Program-made: the position numbers and the translations under genes
Shown here: positions 1 to 8,303 of the stretch, in pieces
Position numbering within the stretch: position 1 is the stretch's first letter
Layout: each line of letters starts with the position of its first letter
Assembly (NCBI GenBank): GCA_029335925.2
Contig: JARJMX020000014.1
Coordinates: 1-15,486 of the forward strand
Direction of reading: 5' to 3'
DNA: 15,486 nucleotides
From: Gammaproteobacteria bacterium
GTDB lineage: Bacteria; Pseudomonadota; Gammaproteobacteria; Halothiobacillales; Halothiobacillaceae
Notes under the pieces: generated by a model
What the model was told of the DNA's origin: nothing
Databases searched by the model: none
What the model saw: only the letters and a program-made list of their open reading frames with translations

Positions 1-2326
1 GGGCATCGAGTAGGTCAAAGAAGATGCGCGCCTCTTCCAGCTCCCGCGCGCTTAGTACACAAGAGGGCCCGCCCAGCGCCAGCCAGGCGCCTTCAACCTG
101 GCGACGAGGCGACACGCGCCCGCTCTCAGCCAGGCTGACGCGCCGAACCTCGCGCAGGCGCAGCTGACGGGTCGGACGCTCCTCAGCGAGCGGCACGAGG
201 CGGGCCGGATCGTTCAGGCCGTGCCAACGGGGGGTCTCCGCGCCATCCCCGGCCAGCGCGTGCAAGTCGCCAAGCGTCAGACCGCACCACGGCGCGCGCA
301 GCACGGCCAGCCAGGCAATGCGGTCCGCCGGGTGCAGCAGGGCGCGGGTCAAAGCCAGCAGGTCCTGCACCATGGGCTGGTCGGCCAGCTGCTCGATCTC
401 GACCGCCTGGAAGGGGATACCGGCTGCGCGCAGACCGGGCAGGATGCGGGTAAGATGCCCGCGCGAGCGGACCAGGATAGCGACGCTGCGGTCAGCAAGC
501 TTCACCTCGCTGTCGGTTTCAAGCTGGGCCAGGGCCTCGCGGGTCAGGCGAACGACCTCGGCGGCCTCAATCCCACCTGCTTCCTGCCCCTTGTTCTCCT
601 TGCCGGGCTTGGTGAACAGGTGGAGGCACACCGCCTCCCCCTCCGCCTTGGGATGGTGGGCGGTGGAGGGGGTATAGGGCACCGCCCCCTCGGCCATGTT
701 CTCGCGCTCGGCCAACACACGGGGGAACACCGCATTCACCCATTCGACCACGCCCGCCTGGGAGCGGAAGTTGGTGGAAAGGGTCAAGGGCGCCAGGTGA
801 AGCACGCCCCCCCCGCAGCGGATCCCCTCACGCTGAGCGCGCAGGAACAGGCCGACCTCGGCCTCGCGGAAGCGGTAGATCGACTGCATCGGGTCGCCGA
901 CCAGGAACAGGCTGCGTCCTTCCCTTTCGGTAAACGGCGCTGCCCCCGGCTGCCAGCCGCCAAGCAGGCGTTCGAGTAAGGCAAACTGGCTGTGCGAGGT
1001 GTCCTGGAACTCATCCAGCAGGATATGGCGCAAGCGGTAGTCGAAGGCCAGCAGCAGGTCACTCGGCGCGTCCTCCTCACCCAGGGCGCGCAGCGCCCCT
1101 TGAGCGGTTTCGATAAAATCGACCTCGCCGCGCGCGGTGAAGATCAGCCAGAGTTCGCTCCAGGCCAGCTTGAGCAGGTGCAGCAGGGCCTCGAGCACCG
1201 CCCAGTCGGCGTCGTCATAGGCGGGCCTTGGCATGGCGCGGGTGGCATGCAGAGCAGCCGCCAGGTCGGGGTGTTCGCGGAGGGCATCAAGCAGGGCTAC
1301 CACGCGATTCTTGAAGGCCTTTCGTGCGTTCTCGGTGTTTTTGTCGATGCCCTTCTCGCTCGGCGCGGGCACGCCTTCATTGGCCCCGAGGGTCTTGCGC
1401 CACTTGCCCTCCTTGGTCAACAGCAGATCGGCCAGCCCCTGCCAACGCGCCAGCCCCGCGGCTCCGGCCTGCGGCCAGCCCGGCACTGCCCACTGCATCC
1501 GCCGATCGGCCGGTTCCACGCCTGCTGCGGCAAGATGGGCACATAGCATGGCCGCCACACAAGCGGTTTCCTCTCGCAGGGCCGCCGGAAACAGCGCATG
1601 CAGGCTGTTCAGCTCGTCCTCCACCATGCGCCGGATGGCGGCCTCCAGCGCCGCGCGACGCTCCTGGGGCGTGACCTCGACGCCAAAGATATGCCGCCCC
1701 CACTGGTCGCGTTTGCCAAGCATGGCGGCCAAGAGGTCGCGAACCCTTGCCAGGTCATTGCCGAGGTGGCGCAGCAGGGTCTCCAGCGCGGCAACCTCCG
1801 TATCCTCTTGACCATCCGCGTCCATGCGCGATTCGATGCGCGCGACAACCTGGCTCGCGGCCTCGCGATAAAGATTGTCCGGCTGGTCCGAAATCACTAC
1901 TGCCGCACCGAAGCGGGCAGTCAGTGGCAGACGGGCCGCCAGGCCGTGACTGAAAGCGTCGATGGTCTGAATGCGCAGGCGCGCGGGCTGCTGGAGCAGG
2001 TTCCAGCCCATGGCGCGGTCGCGCTCCAGTACCGCCCGAGCCCGTTCGCGCTGGCGCACGAGGTGTTCGGGGGCATCCGGCGTCAGGGGTGAATCCGCCT
2101 CGCGCAGGGCATGCAGGATGCGGCTGCGCATCTCCCCCGCCGCCTTGCGGGTGAAGGTGATGGCGAGGATCTCCTCCGGCCGTTCGACCTCGGCCAGCAG
2201 CACCAGCATGCGCTGGATCAAAAGCTCGGTCTTGCCCGAACCGGCCGGGGCCTGGACGATGCAGCACAGATGGGGGTCAAGGGCCTGCTCGCGGATGGCG
2301 GCATCGCTGGGCACAGCCTTAGTCAT
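1..2326 (-). CDS. AddA/UvrD-type helicase subunit, 3' part outside window
   Basis: Superfamily 1 ATP-dependent DNA helicase, probably the motor subunit of an AddAB-like complex that resects DNA double-strand ends for recombination. About 775 codons are open from the ATG to the window edge; the C-terminal part is missing, so the presence of the nuclease domain found in AddA cannot be tested. Visible motifs: Walker A APAGSGKT (residues 26-33), motif Ia ITFTRKAA (56-63), QTIDAFS near 120, motif II DEFQDT (438-443), motif III GDPMQSIYRF (477-486) and motif IV TLSTNFRS (515-522). The DEFQDT and MQSIYRF forms are typical of AddA/RecB-type rather than plain UvrD proteins. The start is fixed by an AGGAGG box six bases upstream, inside the end of the preceding nuclease gene, which it overlaps by 8 bp (2319-2326). 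Translational coupling and joint function are therefore likely. Confidence 0.9.
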   Translation of the reverse strand, partial: MTKAVPSDAAIREQALDPHLCCIVQAPAGSGKTELLIQRMLVLLAEVERPEEILAITFTRKAAGEMRSRILHALREADSPLTPDAPEHLVRQRERARAVLERDRAMGWNLLQQPARLRIQTIDAFSHGLAARLPLTARFGAAVVISDQPDNLYREAASQVVARIESRMDADGQEDTEVAALETLLRHLGNDLARVRDLLAAMLGKRDQWGRHIFGVEVTPQERRAALEAAIRRMVEDELNSLHALFPAALREETACVAAMLCAHLAAAGVEPADRRMQWAVPGWPQAGAAGLARWQGLADLLLTKEGKWRKTLGANEGVPAPSEKGIDKNTENARKAFKNRVVALLDALREHPDLAAALHATRAMPRPAYDDADWAVLEALLHLLKLAWSELWLIFTARGEVDFIETAQGALRALGEEDAPSDLLLAFDYRLRHILLDEFQDTSHSQFALLERLLGGWQPGAAPFTEREGRSLFLVGDPMQSIYRFREAEVGLFLRAQREGIRCGGGVLHLAPLTLSTNFRSQAGVVEWVNAVFPRVLAERENMAEGAVPYTPSTAHHPKAEGEAVCLHLFTKPGKENKGQEAGGIEAAEVVRLTREALAQLETDSEVKLADRSVAILVRSRGHLTRILPGLRAAGIPFQAVEIEQLADQPMVQDLLALTRALLHPADRIAWLAVLRAPWCGLTLGDLHALAGDGAETPRWHGLNDPARLVPLAEERPTRQLRLREVRRVSLAESGRVSPRRQVEGAWLALGGPSCVLSARELEEARIFFDLLDA

Positions 2327-5030
2327 CGTTGTCCTCCTGTAGTGCATGACCCAGCCCCGCCAGCTCGTGGATGCGGCAGAGCATGCCGAGCGGGCAGGTC
2401 GTACAGACCTTAGGTGCACGCGGATCGACCGCCGCTTGCCCGGCGCGGAAGTCCTCTGCAAGCTTCGTCAGCACCTTCCGCCAGGCGGCAAGCTGGGCCG
2501 CCCAGTCCGGCTTGTCCAGCCCCTCGACACCGTCGCCCTGCCCGATCAGCTCCATCTTCCCCGGACGCACCTGGGCGAAGGCCAAGGCGCAGATGTTTGC
2601 TTCGCTCACCGCGTAGAGCGGCAGCTGGGGCGCGGCCGGACGCTCACCGGCCCAGTCGCCCAGCGCAGCGCGGCCGGTCTTGTAGTCGATGACCATCCGC
2701 CTGCCGTCCGCCAGGCGATCCACCCGGTCGAGCTTGACGTTGAGCTGGAGTCCGGCGATCTCAATGGTGCGGGCCTGCTCACGCTCTTCGACGGTAAAGG
2801 ACGGACGCTTCCGCTCGATGGCCAGCCACTCGAGCGCAAGGCCCGTCAGGCGCTCGATCTCAAGGCGCTGCAGCCGCTCCGGCCACAGGTTGCGCCGCCT
2901 TCGGGCCTCCTTGGCCACCACCTCGCCGGCGTGGGCTCGCACCCGTGCGGCCAGGCTGTCCTTATCCAGCGCCTGTAGCGTAGCCTGATCCTTCAGTTCA
3001 CCCCATACCCGCTCCAGCAGGGCATGCAGCAGCATGCCGCGCACACGGGCATCGGGGCCAAGGTCGGGCTCCTCCAGCGGCCGGGCCGCAAGGCGCAGTT
3101 CGGCAAAGGCACGAAACGGACAAGCGGATTGCAGCTCCAGCAGGTGCGCCCCACCGGGAACCGTCTGCCCCTCCGCCAAAGGGGGTGCCTGGAGATCCGC
3201 AACGCTTGCCAGGGCCACACCATCCCCCCACTGCTCGGGCATGGGCAGGCCCGGGGAATCGGAGAGACCATCCACTTCTGGCAGGTGCTCGAACAGCGGA
3301 CTCAGCTCCAGTTCGCGCCCGTCCTCCTGTCGCGGATGACTGACGATCACCTCAGGTGCGAGCATCAACAGGCGCGCACTGATGCGCTGCAAGTACTCGA
3401 GCTCGCGCTTGGGGGAGGCGTGCGGCAGTCCGAGGCGGGCCTGCAGGCGCATGGGCAGGAAGGGGTTGGGCCGCGACTCTGGCGGCCATTGCTCATGGTG
3501 CATGCCAAGCAGCCAGACGGCATCGAAACGCAGGCCAACCGCCTCCAGCGGGCCGAGCACCTGCACCCGTGCATCCTGTGTCGCCTCCGGCTGGAATAGG
3601 GTGTCGGCGGCCAGCTCGCGCAGGCGGGCAAGGGCCTCGCCGCGCGTCATAAGCGGCCGCACAATCTCCAGCCGCGCAAGCGCGCCCATAGCATCCAGCC
3701 AGGCCTGACGCAGCTGGAAGGATGGGCTGTCGAGTACCCCTTCGCCGGGCCAGCCGGCGAGACGCAGCTCCTCGCGCAGGATCTGCACCCAGGCCGCGGG
3801 GGATTGCTGCTGCGGCTGCTTCTGCTGCTGGGCATGCAGGCGAGCGAGCATCTGCCCGAACAGGGGGCAGCCGCCCTCCGCGGCCTGCCGACGTGCATGC
3901 TCGCGCGAGACCAGCCGCTCTCCCCCCTGACGCAGGCGAGCGTCGAGCAGGGCGCGGGCGTCGCGCTCGGTCTCGAAACCGCCCAGGAACGGGCTGCGCA
4001 GGGCTTGGCCGAGGGTGCCGAGGTCGAGGCGCTCCTCGCCGAGGGCGAAGACCAGGAAGGCGGCACGGACCATGCCGTACTCGCGCAGCGGGGTGCCGAG
4101 CGAGATATTCCATGGCCGGGGCGTGCCGCTCATGCCCGGCAGCAGGGCATGGGGGGCAAGCTGGGCGTCGAGTAGGCGGGCCAGGCGCGCCCGACGCGCG
4201 GCAAGGTCGGGGGCGATGATGGCGAGGCGGGCACCAGCTGCGCGATCCAGCCACGCCCGCGCCCAGCGGACGGCGGCCTCGTCCTCGCTGGCGGCATCGG
4301 GGAAGCTGATGCGGCCCCAGCGCGGGGTGTCCTCCAGCATGAGCAAAAGCTGGGCGGCTGCCGTAGCCTTGGGGCTGGAGTTTGCCCTCCCTTCCATGGA
4401 GAGCACTGGGAGGCGATCGACCCGTGTACCCCGCTGCGCCAGAGCCTCCAGCAGGGCCTCCTGCATCGGTGTCCAATCTTCAAAACCAAGCAACAGGATA
4501 TGCGCGGGTGGGGTGATGCGTCCTGCCTCCAGCGCCGCGATGAGGTGAGTCGGCAAACGGGCCTCATCCAGCCAGCCCTGCTTTTCGCATTCACGCGCGA
4601 ACCGCTCCGCCCAGCGCTGGAAGTGGAGCACATCGTCGTTGCATTCAAGCGGATCGAAGGGCAACGACAAACACCACGCCTGCATCAGCTCCCAGGCCTC
4701 CTGCGCGAGCCGGGCAGAGGCCGCGACATGCAGCAGGGCGGGCGCATCGTCCTGGATGATGCCCTGCCAGACCAGCGCAGCCTGGCGCGTATCGAGCAGT
4801 AGGCGGGCATCCGCGTCCAGCCAGCTTGCCTCACTCCACAGGCGGCGCAGCCAGCTTCTCCAGGGAAGGATGTCCGGCGCGGGCCAGACGGTCTGCACGC
4901 CGCCCTGCGCCGCGGCAAAAGCCGCGCGCCAGTGACGCGCCAAACGGTTGTTGACGGTGACGAGGGTGGCGCCCTCGCGCAGGGCGCGCAGAAGGGGCTG
5001 CGAAGGGTCGTCCGTGGATTGCATGTTCAT
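2319..5030 (-). CDS. AddB-like PD-(D/E)XK nuclease, Fe-S type
   Basis: Likely nuclease partner of the following helicase, in the family often called 'probable DNA repair protein' in beta- and gammaproteobacteria (TIGR03623 as I recall it). 903 aa from this start. The N-terminal two thirds has a helicase-like layout without an intact Walker A. The C-terminal domain carries the nuclease core: RGMLLHALLE (His669), KLDRVD (Asp768), VIDYKTG (Asp782, Lys784) and QLPLY (Gln802, Tyr806). Four cysteines (637, then 876, 879, 885 as CTTCPLGMLC) bracket the nuclease domain, as in AddB and Cas4, where they hold a 4Fe-4S cluster. A glutamine-rich linker occurs near residues 400-410. Start choice is uncertain: ATGs occur at 5054, 5030 and 5024 with no clear Shine-Dalgarno; 5030 was chosen because it leaves the usual short N-terminus before the GATLVTVNNRLARH motif. 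Confidence 0.88.
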   Translation of the reverse strand: MNMQSTDDPSQPLLRALREGATLVTVNNRLARHWRAAFAAAQGGVQTVWPAPDILPWRSWLRRLWSEASWLDADARLLLDTRQAALVWQGIIQDDAPALLHVAASARLAQEAWELMQAWCLSLPFDPLECNDDVLHFQRWAERFARECEKQGWLDEARLPTHLIAALEAGRITPPAHILLLGFEDWTPMQEALLEALAQRGTRVDRLPVLSMEGRANSSPKATAAAQLLLMLEDTPRWGRISFPDAASEDEAAVRWARAWLDRAAGARLAIIAPDLAARRARLARLLDAQLAPHALLPGMSGTPRPWNISLGTPLREYGMVRAAFLVFALGEERLDLGTLGQALRSPFLGGFETERDARALLDARLRQGGERLVSREHARRQAAEGGCPLFGQMLARLHAQQQKQPQQQSPAAWVQILREELRLAGWPGEGVLDSPSFQLRQAWLDAMGALARLEIVRPLMTRGEALARLRELAADTLFQPEATQDARVQVLGPLEAVGLRFDAVWLLGMHHEQWPPESRPNPFLPMRLQARLGLPHASPKRELEYLQRISARLLMLAPEVIVSHPRQEDGRELELSPLFEHLPEVDGLSDSPGLPMPEQWGDGVALASVADLQAPPLAEGQTVPGGAHLLELQSACPFRAFAELRLAARPLEEPDLGPDARVRGMLLHALLERVWGELKDQATLQALDKDSLAARVRAHAGEVVAKEARRRRNLWPERLQRLEIERLTGLALEWLAIERKRPSFTVEEREQARTIEIAGLQLNVKLDRVDRLADGRRMVIDYKTGRAALGDWAGERPAAPQLPLYAVSEANICALAFAQVRPGKMELIGQGDGVEGLDKPDWAAQLAAWRKVLTKLAEDFRAGQAAVDPRAPKVCTTCPLGMLCRIHELAGLGHALQEDNDD
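2333..2338 (-). promoter_or_regulatory. Shine-Dalgarno of the helicase gene
   Basis: A perfect AGGAGG lies six bases before the helicase ATG and inside the last codons of the upstream nuclease gene. It fixes the start at 2326 and suggests independent or coupled re-initiation within one mRNA. Confidence 0.75.
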
Positions 5031-5070
5031 GCCTGTCTCAAGACGTCCGGGCATAATCCCATATTCTTTT

Positions 5071-5520
5071 TTAGACCGCGAGATCGAGTTGCTGGATCAC
5101 CCCGCGCGCCCATCCTCAGCCAGCCAAACCCCGCTCTGACGCAGCTTGGCGAGCAGGTCTCTTGCCTCTTGAAAGGCGCGGCCAGCGCAGTCAGCGACAA
5201 TGCCCCGATGCCCAGTTCCCACAGGCTGGCAAGCCGACCACCGCCTGCCTCCAGCCAGACACGTAGGCGGTTGAAGGCCGCCTCGTCCGCGTCGATCCCG
5301 CACCTCGCTGCTGCCCACGGCGGCCAGCTCGAAGACGCTGCATTCAAGAGTGAAGCCAAGCTCGAAGGTGATCGAGCGCCCGTCCCCCGTCTGCACCATG
5401 CCTTAGGCCTGGAAGGTGACCGCCTCGTATTCCATACGCAGGCTCAGCGCCGAGCGGTCGATCTGCACCAGGCCATCCTGGATGGCCTCACCCAGGCGGG
5501 TGGGCGACGTGGAGGTTGCG
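5071..5520 (-). pseudogene. Decayed C-terminal fragment of a large EF-hand/VCBS-annotated protein family
   Basis: No single frame is open, but successive minus-strand frames give the ordered C-terminal signature of a large protein family common in Pseudomonas and relatives (recalled from memory, often annotated VCBS repeat-containing). In order: MEYEAVTFQA, an in-frame TAA at 5403-5405 where the family usually has Gln, GMVQTGDGRSITFELGF, then apparently a deleted middle, VFELAA, a frame change near 5300, IDADEAAFNRLRVW, GIGALSLTALAAPFK, a second frame change near 5170, LLAKLRQSGVWLAEDGRAG, a third near 5098, and VIQQLDLAV followed by TAA at 5071-5073. The 5' limit is not resolved; recognisable sequence fades above about 5500, next to a run of G's. 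The relic is unrelated to the nuclease gene downstream of it. Confidence 0.7.
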
Positions 5521-5586
5521 GGCGCGCCCCCCCCACGCGCTCCTCGGGGCTGAGAAGAACCTTAGCCTACAGTCACTTGTCGGCCA

Positions 5587-6186
5587 TCAGCCCCGCCGCC
5601 ACCAGCCGGTCAGGCTCAAGCGCTCACGGCGCGCGGGGAGGACCTCATGCGGGAATCTCTCCGAGAGGAAGGCGACGAAAGTGCCCGCCTCGGGTTGCAC
5701 CTCGCACAGCAGGCGGCTCTCGTCCTGCGGGCCGAAGATGTGCAGCTGGCCACCATGCGCGGGACGCCAGCCGGGGTTCAGGTAGAGCAGCACGGTGACG
5801 ATGCGCGCAGAGCGCCCATGCGGGTTGTCATAGTGGCGCTGGTAACCCCCGCCGGGCGGATAGAGGGCGAAGTGGCACTCCAGCTCGCGCAAGCCAAGAT
5901 AAAGCTCGCGATTGAGCGCTTCGCGCATCACCTCCATGACCTGCCAGAAGGGCTGCATCGCCGCGCCGCCTTCGCCCCACTCCAGCCACTCGATGGCATC
6001 GCCGCGTACCGCCGAAACGCGCATGGCCTGGTTGCCGATGCCCGCCGGGCGGAAGCGCTCGCGCCGCGACAGGGCCTCGGCGCGCACCGCCTCGACCACG
6101 TCGGGAGGGAAGGCCTTGGGCACCACGGCGTAGCCTGGCCCGGCCAAACCCTCGATCACGGTATTCCAAAGTGCCTTACTATCCAT
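5587..6186 (-). CDS. 2-oxoglutarate/Fe(II)-dependent oxygenase, prolyl-hydroxylase-like
   Basis: Small (199 aa) cytosolic oxygenase of the SM-20/prolyl 4-hydroxylase-like group, which couples 2-oxoglutarate decarboxylation to hydroxylation of a substrate, often a protein side chain. Iron ligands are visible as HYD (His118, Asp120) in the YQRHYDNPHG motif and the distal His180 in RFPHEVLP. Arg189, before LSLTGWW, is the expected 2-oxoglutarate anchor. The middle has the usual strand pattern RIVTVLLYLNPGW. No signal peptide. The start at 6186 is strongly supported by the ribosome binding site 6 bases upstream; the other ATG at 6190 meets a stop at once. It is a single gene divergent from mtaD. 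The substrate cannot be deduced; ribosomal or elongation-factor hydroxylation is known for some bacterial relatives but is not shown here. Confidence 0.88.
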   Translation of the reverse strand: MDSKALWNTVIEGLAGPGYAVVPKAFPPDVVEAVRAEALSRRERFRPAGIGNQAMRVSAVRGDAIEWLEWGEGGAAMQPFWQVMEVMREALNRELYLGLRELECHFALYPPGGGYQRHYDNPHGRSARIVTVLLYLNPGWRPAHGGQLHIFGPQDESRLLCEVQPEAGTFVAFLSERFPHEVLPARRERLSLTGWWRRG

Positions 6187-6188
6187 CC

Positions 6189-6198
6189 ATCACCTCCT
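6189..6198 (-). promoter_or_regulatory. Extended perfect Shine-Dalgarno of the oxygenase gene
   Basis: AGGAGGTGAT is complementary over ten bases to the 16S rRNA 3' end. The AGGAGG core is six bases from the ATG at 6186, so this site decides the start. It is the strongest ribosome binding site in the window. Confidence 0.75.
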
Positions 6199-6199
6199 C

Positions 6200-6220
6200 T
6201 TGCAGCACAATCTTGTGCAA
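6200..6220. promoter_or_regulatory. Dyad in the divergent promoter region, possible operator
   Basis: GCACAA (6205-6210) and TTGTGC (6213-6218) form a perfect inverted repeat with a two-base centre, flanked by TTGCA and TGCAA-like ends. The two-base centre argues for a protein binding dyad rather than an RNA hairpin. It lies just upstream of the oxygenase ribosome binding site and about 50 bases before the mtaD start, in the only intergenic space between these divergent genes. A TATATT at 6239-6244 could be a -10 box for mtaD, but no well-spaced -35 was found. Tentative. Confidence 0.3.
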
Positions 6221-6271
6221 CGCGTCCGCCTAAGCGGGTATATTGACGCAATCTTTTGGAACCGCTGTGCC

Positions 6272-7588
6272 ATGCACGCCGACACCGTCCTTCATCCCCG
6301 CTGGATCATCCCTGTCCGGCCCCATGCCCAAGTGCTTGAGGGCCACAGCCTGGTCATCCGCGACGGCCTGATCCAGGCCATTCTGCCCACCGCGCAAGCC
6401 CGCACCCTGGATGCCCGCGGCATCGAGCTGCCCAGCCACGCCCTGCTGCCCGGCCTCATCAACGCCCACACCCACGTAGCTATGAACCTGTTGCGTGGCG
6501 TGGCAGACGACCTACCGCTGATGACCTGGCTGTCCGAGCATATCTGGCCGCTCGAAGACCACTTTTTGGCTGATGCCTTCGTGTATGACGGCTCGCTCCT
6601 TGCGATGGCCGAGCTGATCCGCGGCGGGGTCACCTGCTTCAACGACATGTACTTCTTCCCGGAGGCGACAATCCGCGCCGCCCAGGACGCCGGACTGCGC
6701 GCCTCCATCGGCCTGCCGGTGATCGACTTCCCCACCCCCTGGGGCGCGGGCCCGGACGAATACCTAAGCAAGGGCATCCGCCTGCGTGACGAGTGGCGCG
6801 ACACGCCCACGGTCAGCTTCATGCTCGCCCCGCACGCCCCCTACACCGTGGGCGACGAGCCGCTTGGCCGCATCCGCGTGCTAGCCGACCAGCTCGGCCT
6901 TGGGGTGCACATGCACGTGCACGAGACCGCGTTCGAGGTCAGCGAGGCCGAGCGGCTTACCGGCGAGCGCCCGCTGGCACGCCTCGACCGCCTGGGCCTT
7001 TTGAATGAGCAGTTCCTCGCCGTGCACATGACCCAGCTCACCGAGAGCGAGATGGTGCTCGTGGCCGAGCGTGGTGTGCACATCGCCCACTGCCCGGAGT
7101 CCAACCTCAAGCTCGCCTCCGGCATCGCCCCCGTCGCCCGCCTCAAACAGTTCGGCGTGAACGTCGCCCTCGGCACCGACGGTGCCGCCAGCAACAACGA
7201 CCTCGACCTTCTGGGTGAGGCCCGCACGGCCGCCCTGCTGGCCAAAGGGGTCTCTGGCGATGCCGCCGCCGTGCCCGCGGCCGAGGCGCTATACATGGCT
7301 ACCCTCGGCGGAGCGCGTGCCCTGGGGCTGGAGGAGCGCATCGGCTCACTGGAGCCGGGCAAGGCCGCTGACCTGATCGCCATCGACCTCGGCCAGCTCG
7401 AGACTCAACCGCTGTACGACCCCATCGCCCAGATCATTTATGCCGCCGGCCGCCACCAGGTCACCCACAGCTGGGTCGCCGGCCGCATGCTGATGAACGA
7501 GCGCCGCCTGCTCACGCTGGACGAGGACGCGTTGCGCGCCCAGGCCAACGCCTGGCGCGCCCGAATCATGGAGCAAAACAACGCATGA
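6272..7588 (+). CDS. mtaD: 5-methylthioadenosine/S-adenosylhomocysteine deaminase (TRZ/ATZ amidohydrolase)
   Basis: Zinc amidohydrolase expected to deaminate 5'-methylthioadenosine and/or S-adenosylhomocysteine to the inosine analogues, clearing by-products of SAM-dependent reactions. 438 aa from this ATG. Metal and catalytic residues are visible: NAHTHVAMN (His66, His68), LAPHAPYT (His188), HMHVHET (His215, Glu218), AHCPESNLKLASG (His273) and GTDGAASNN (Asp303). The frame is open upstream to a TTG at 6200, but the sequence starting MHADTVLHPRWIIPV matches the usual N-terminus of the family, so 6272 is preferred although no strong ribosome binding site is seen. It overlaps ubiG by 4 bp (ATGA). 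The same pair occurs in Pseudomonas (PA3170-PA3171), and there is a metabolic logic: UbiG produces S-adenosylhomocysteine. Related ring-hydrolysing (TrzA/AtzA-like) activity is less likely in this context. Confidence 0.88.
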   Translation: MHADTVLHPRWIIPVRPHAQVLEGHSLVIRDGLIQAILPTAQARTLDARGIELPSHALLPGLINAHTHVAMNLLRGVADDLPLMTWLSEHIWPLEDHFLADAFVYDGSLLAMAELIRGGVTCFNDMYFFPEATIRAAQDAGLRASIGLPVIDFPTPWGAGPDEYLSKGIRLRDEWRDTPTVSFMLAPHAPYTVGDEPLGRIRVLADQLGLGVHMHVHETAFEVSEAERLTGERPLARLDRLGLLNEQFLAVHMTQLTESEMVLVAERGVHIAHCPESNLKLASGIAPVARLKQFGVNVALGTDGAASNNDLDLLGEARTAALLAKGVSGDAAAVPAAEALYMATLGGARALGLEERIGSLEPGKAADLIAIDLGQLETQPLYDPIAQIIYAAGRHQVTHSWVAGRMLMNERRLLTLDEDALRAQANAWRARIMEQNNA

Positions 7589-8283
7589 ACAATCAGGACG
7601 CCGCGGAGATCGCCCAGTTCGACGCCCTCGCCGGGCAATGGTGGGACCCGAACGGACCGCTTTGGACCTTGCACGCCATCAATCCGCTGCGGATGGACTT
7701 CATCCGTACCCATACCCCACTCACGGGCCTGAGGGTGCTGGACGTCGGCTGCGGCGGCGGCCTCCTGACCGAGGCCCTGGCGCGCGAGGGGGCGAAGGTC
7801 ACCGGCATCGATCTTGCCGCCGCAAGCCTCGCCACCGCGCGTATGCATGCGCAAAGCCAGGGTTTGGCGATCCAGTATCGCCTGATGCCGGTTGAGGAAC
7901 TGGCCGCTGCCGAACCCGAGGGGTTTGACGTCGTCACCTGCATGGAGATGCTGGAGCACGTGCCCGATCCAGCCGCCATCGTGCAGGCCTGCGCCGCACT
8001 GGTGAAGCCGGGCGGCTGGCTCATCCTCTCCACCCTCAACCGCACGCCCAAGGCCTTCGCCCTCGCCATCGTCGGCGCGGAATACCTCTTGGGCATGATC
8101 CCGCGCGGTACACACTCCTTCCGCAAGTTCATCCGCCCGGCGGAGCTCGCCCGCTGGCTGCGAGCGGCCGGGATGGGCCTCGCCGACCAGCAAGGTCTGC
8201 ACTACAACCCGCTGGCGCGCCAGTTCCTCCTGGGTCCTGGAGTAGATGTGAACTACCTGGTGGCCGCCCGCAAGCCGTCTTGA
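7585..8283 (+). CDS. ubiG: Ubiquinone biosynthesis O-methyltransferase UbiG
   Basis: SAM-dependent methyltransferase that carries out both O-methylation steps of ubiquinone synthesis. 232 aa, normal length. It shows the N-terminal FDALAGQWWDPNGPLWTLH segment characteristic of UbiG, SAM motif I LDVGCGGGLLTE (52-63), the acidic post-I residue in VTGID (72-76), EMLEHVPDP (121-129), KPGGWLILSTLNRTPKA (141-157), and the C-terminal GTHSFRKFIRPAEL (175-188). The start codon is embedded in the ATGA overlap with the end of mtaD, so translation is probably coupled. The next gene begins 20 bases after the stop, consistent with one mRNA. Confidence 0.95.
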   Translation: MNNQDAAEIAQFDALAGQWWDPNGPLWTLHAINPLRMDFIRTHTPLTGLRVLDVGCGGGLLTEALAREGAKVTGIDLAAASLATARMHAQSQGLAIQYRLMPVEELAAAEPEGFDVVTCMEMLEHVPDPAAIVQACAALVKPGGWLILSTLNRTPKAFALAIVGAEYLLGMIPRGTHSFRKFIRPAELARWLRAAGMGLADQQGLHYNPLARQFLLGPGVDVNYLVAARKPS

Positions 8284-8303
8284 GCCACGCCTTCCTTGAT
8301 CCC

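Noticed and set aside
221..979. Plus-strand open frame of 252 codons
   Set aside because: It lies opposite the helicase gene, which carries all SF1 motifs on the minus strand; the plus translation shows no recognisable domain and is a GC-rich antisense shadow.
3800..3840. CTG/CAG-like triplet run as a microsatellite
   Set aside because: It encodes the glutamine-rich linker of the AddB-like protein in frame and is short and interrupted.
4932..5798. Plus-strand open frame of 288 codons across the 5.1-5.6 kb gap
   Set aside because: Its translation is low-complexity Pro/Arg/Ala-rich, while the minus strand of the same stretch gives ordered blocks of a known family, so it mirrors a pseudogene.
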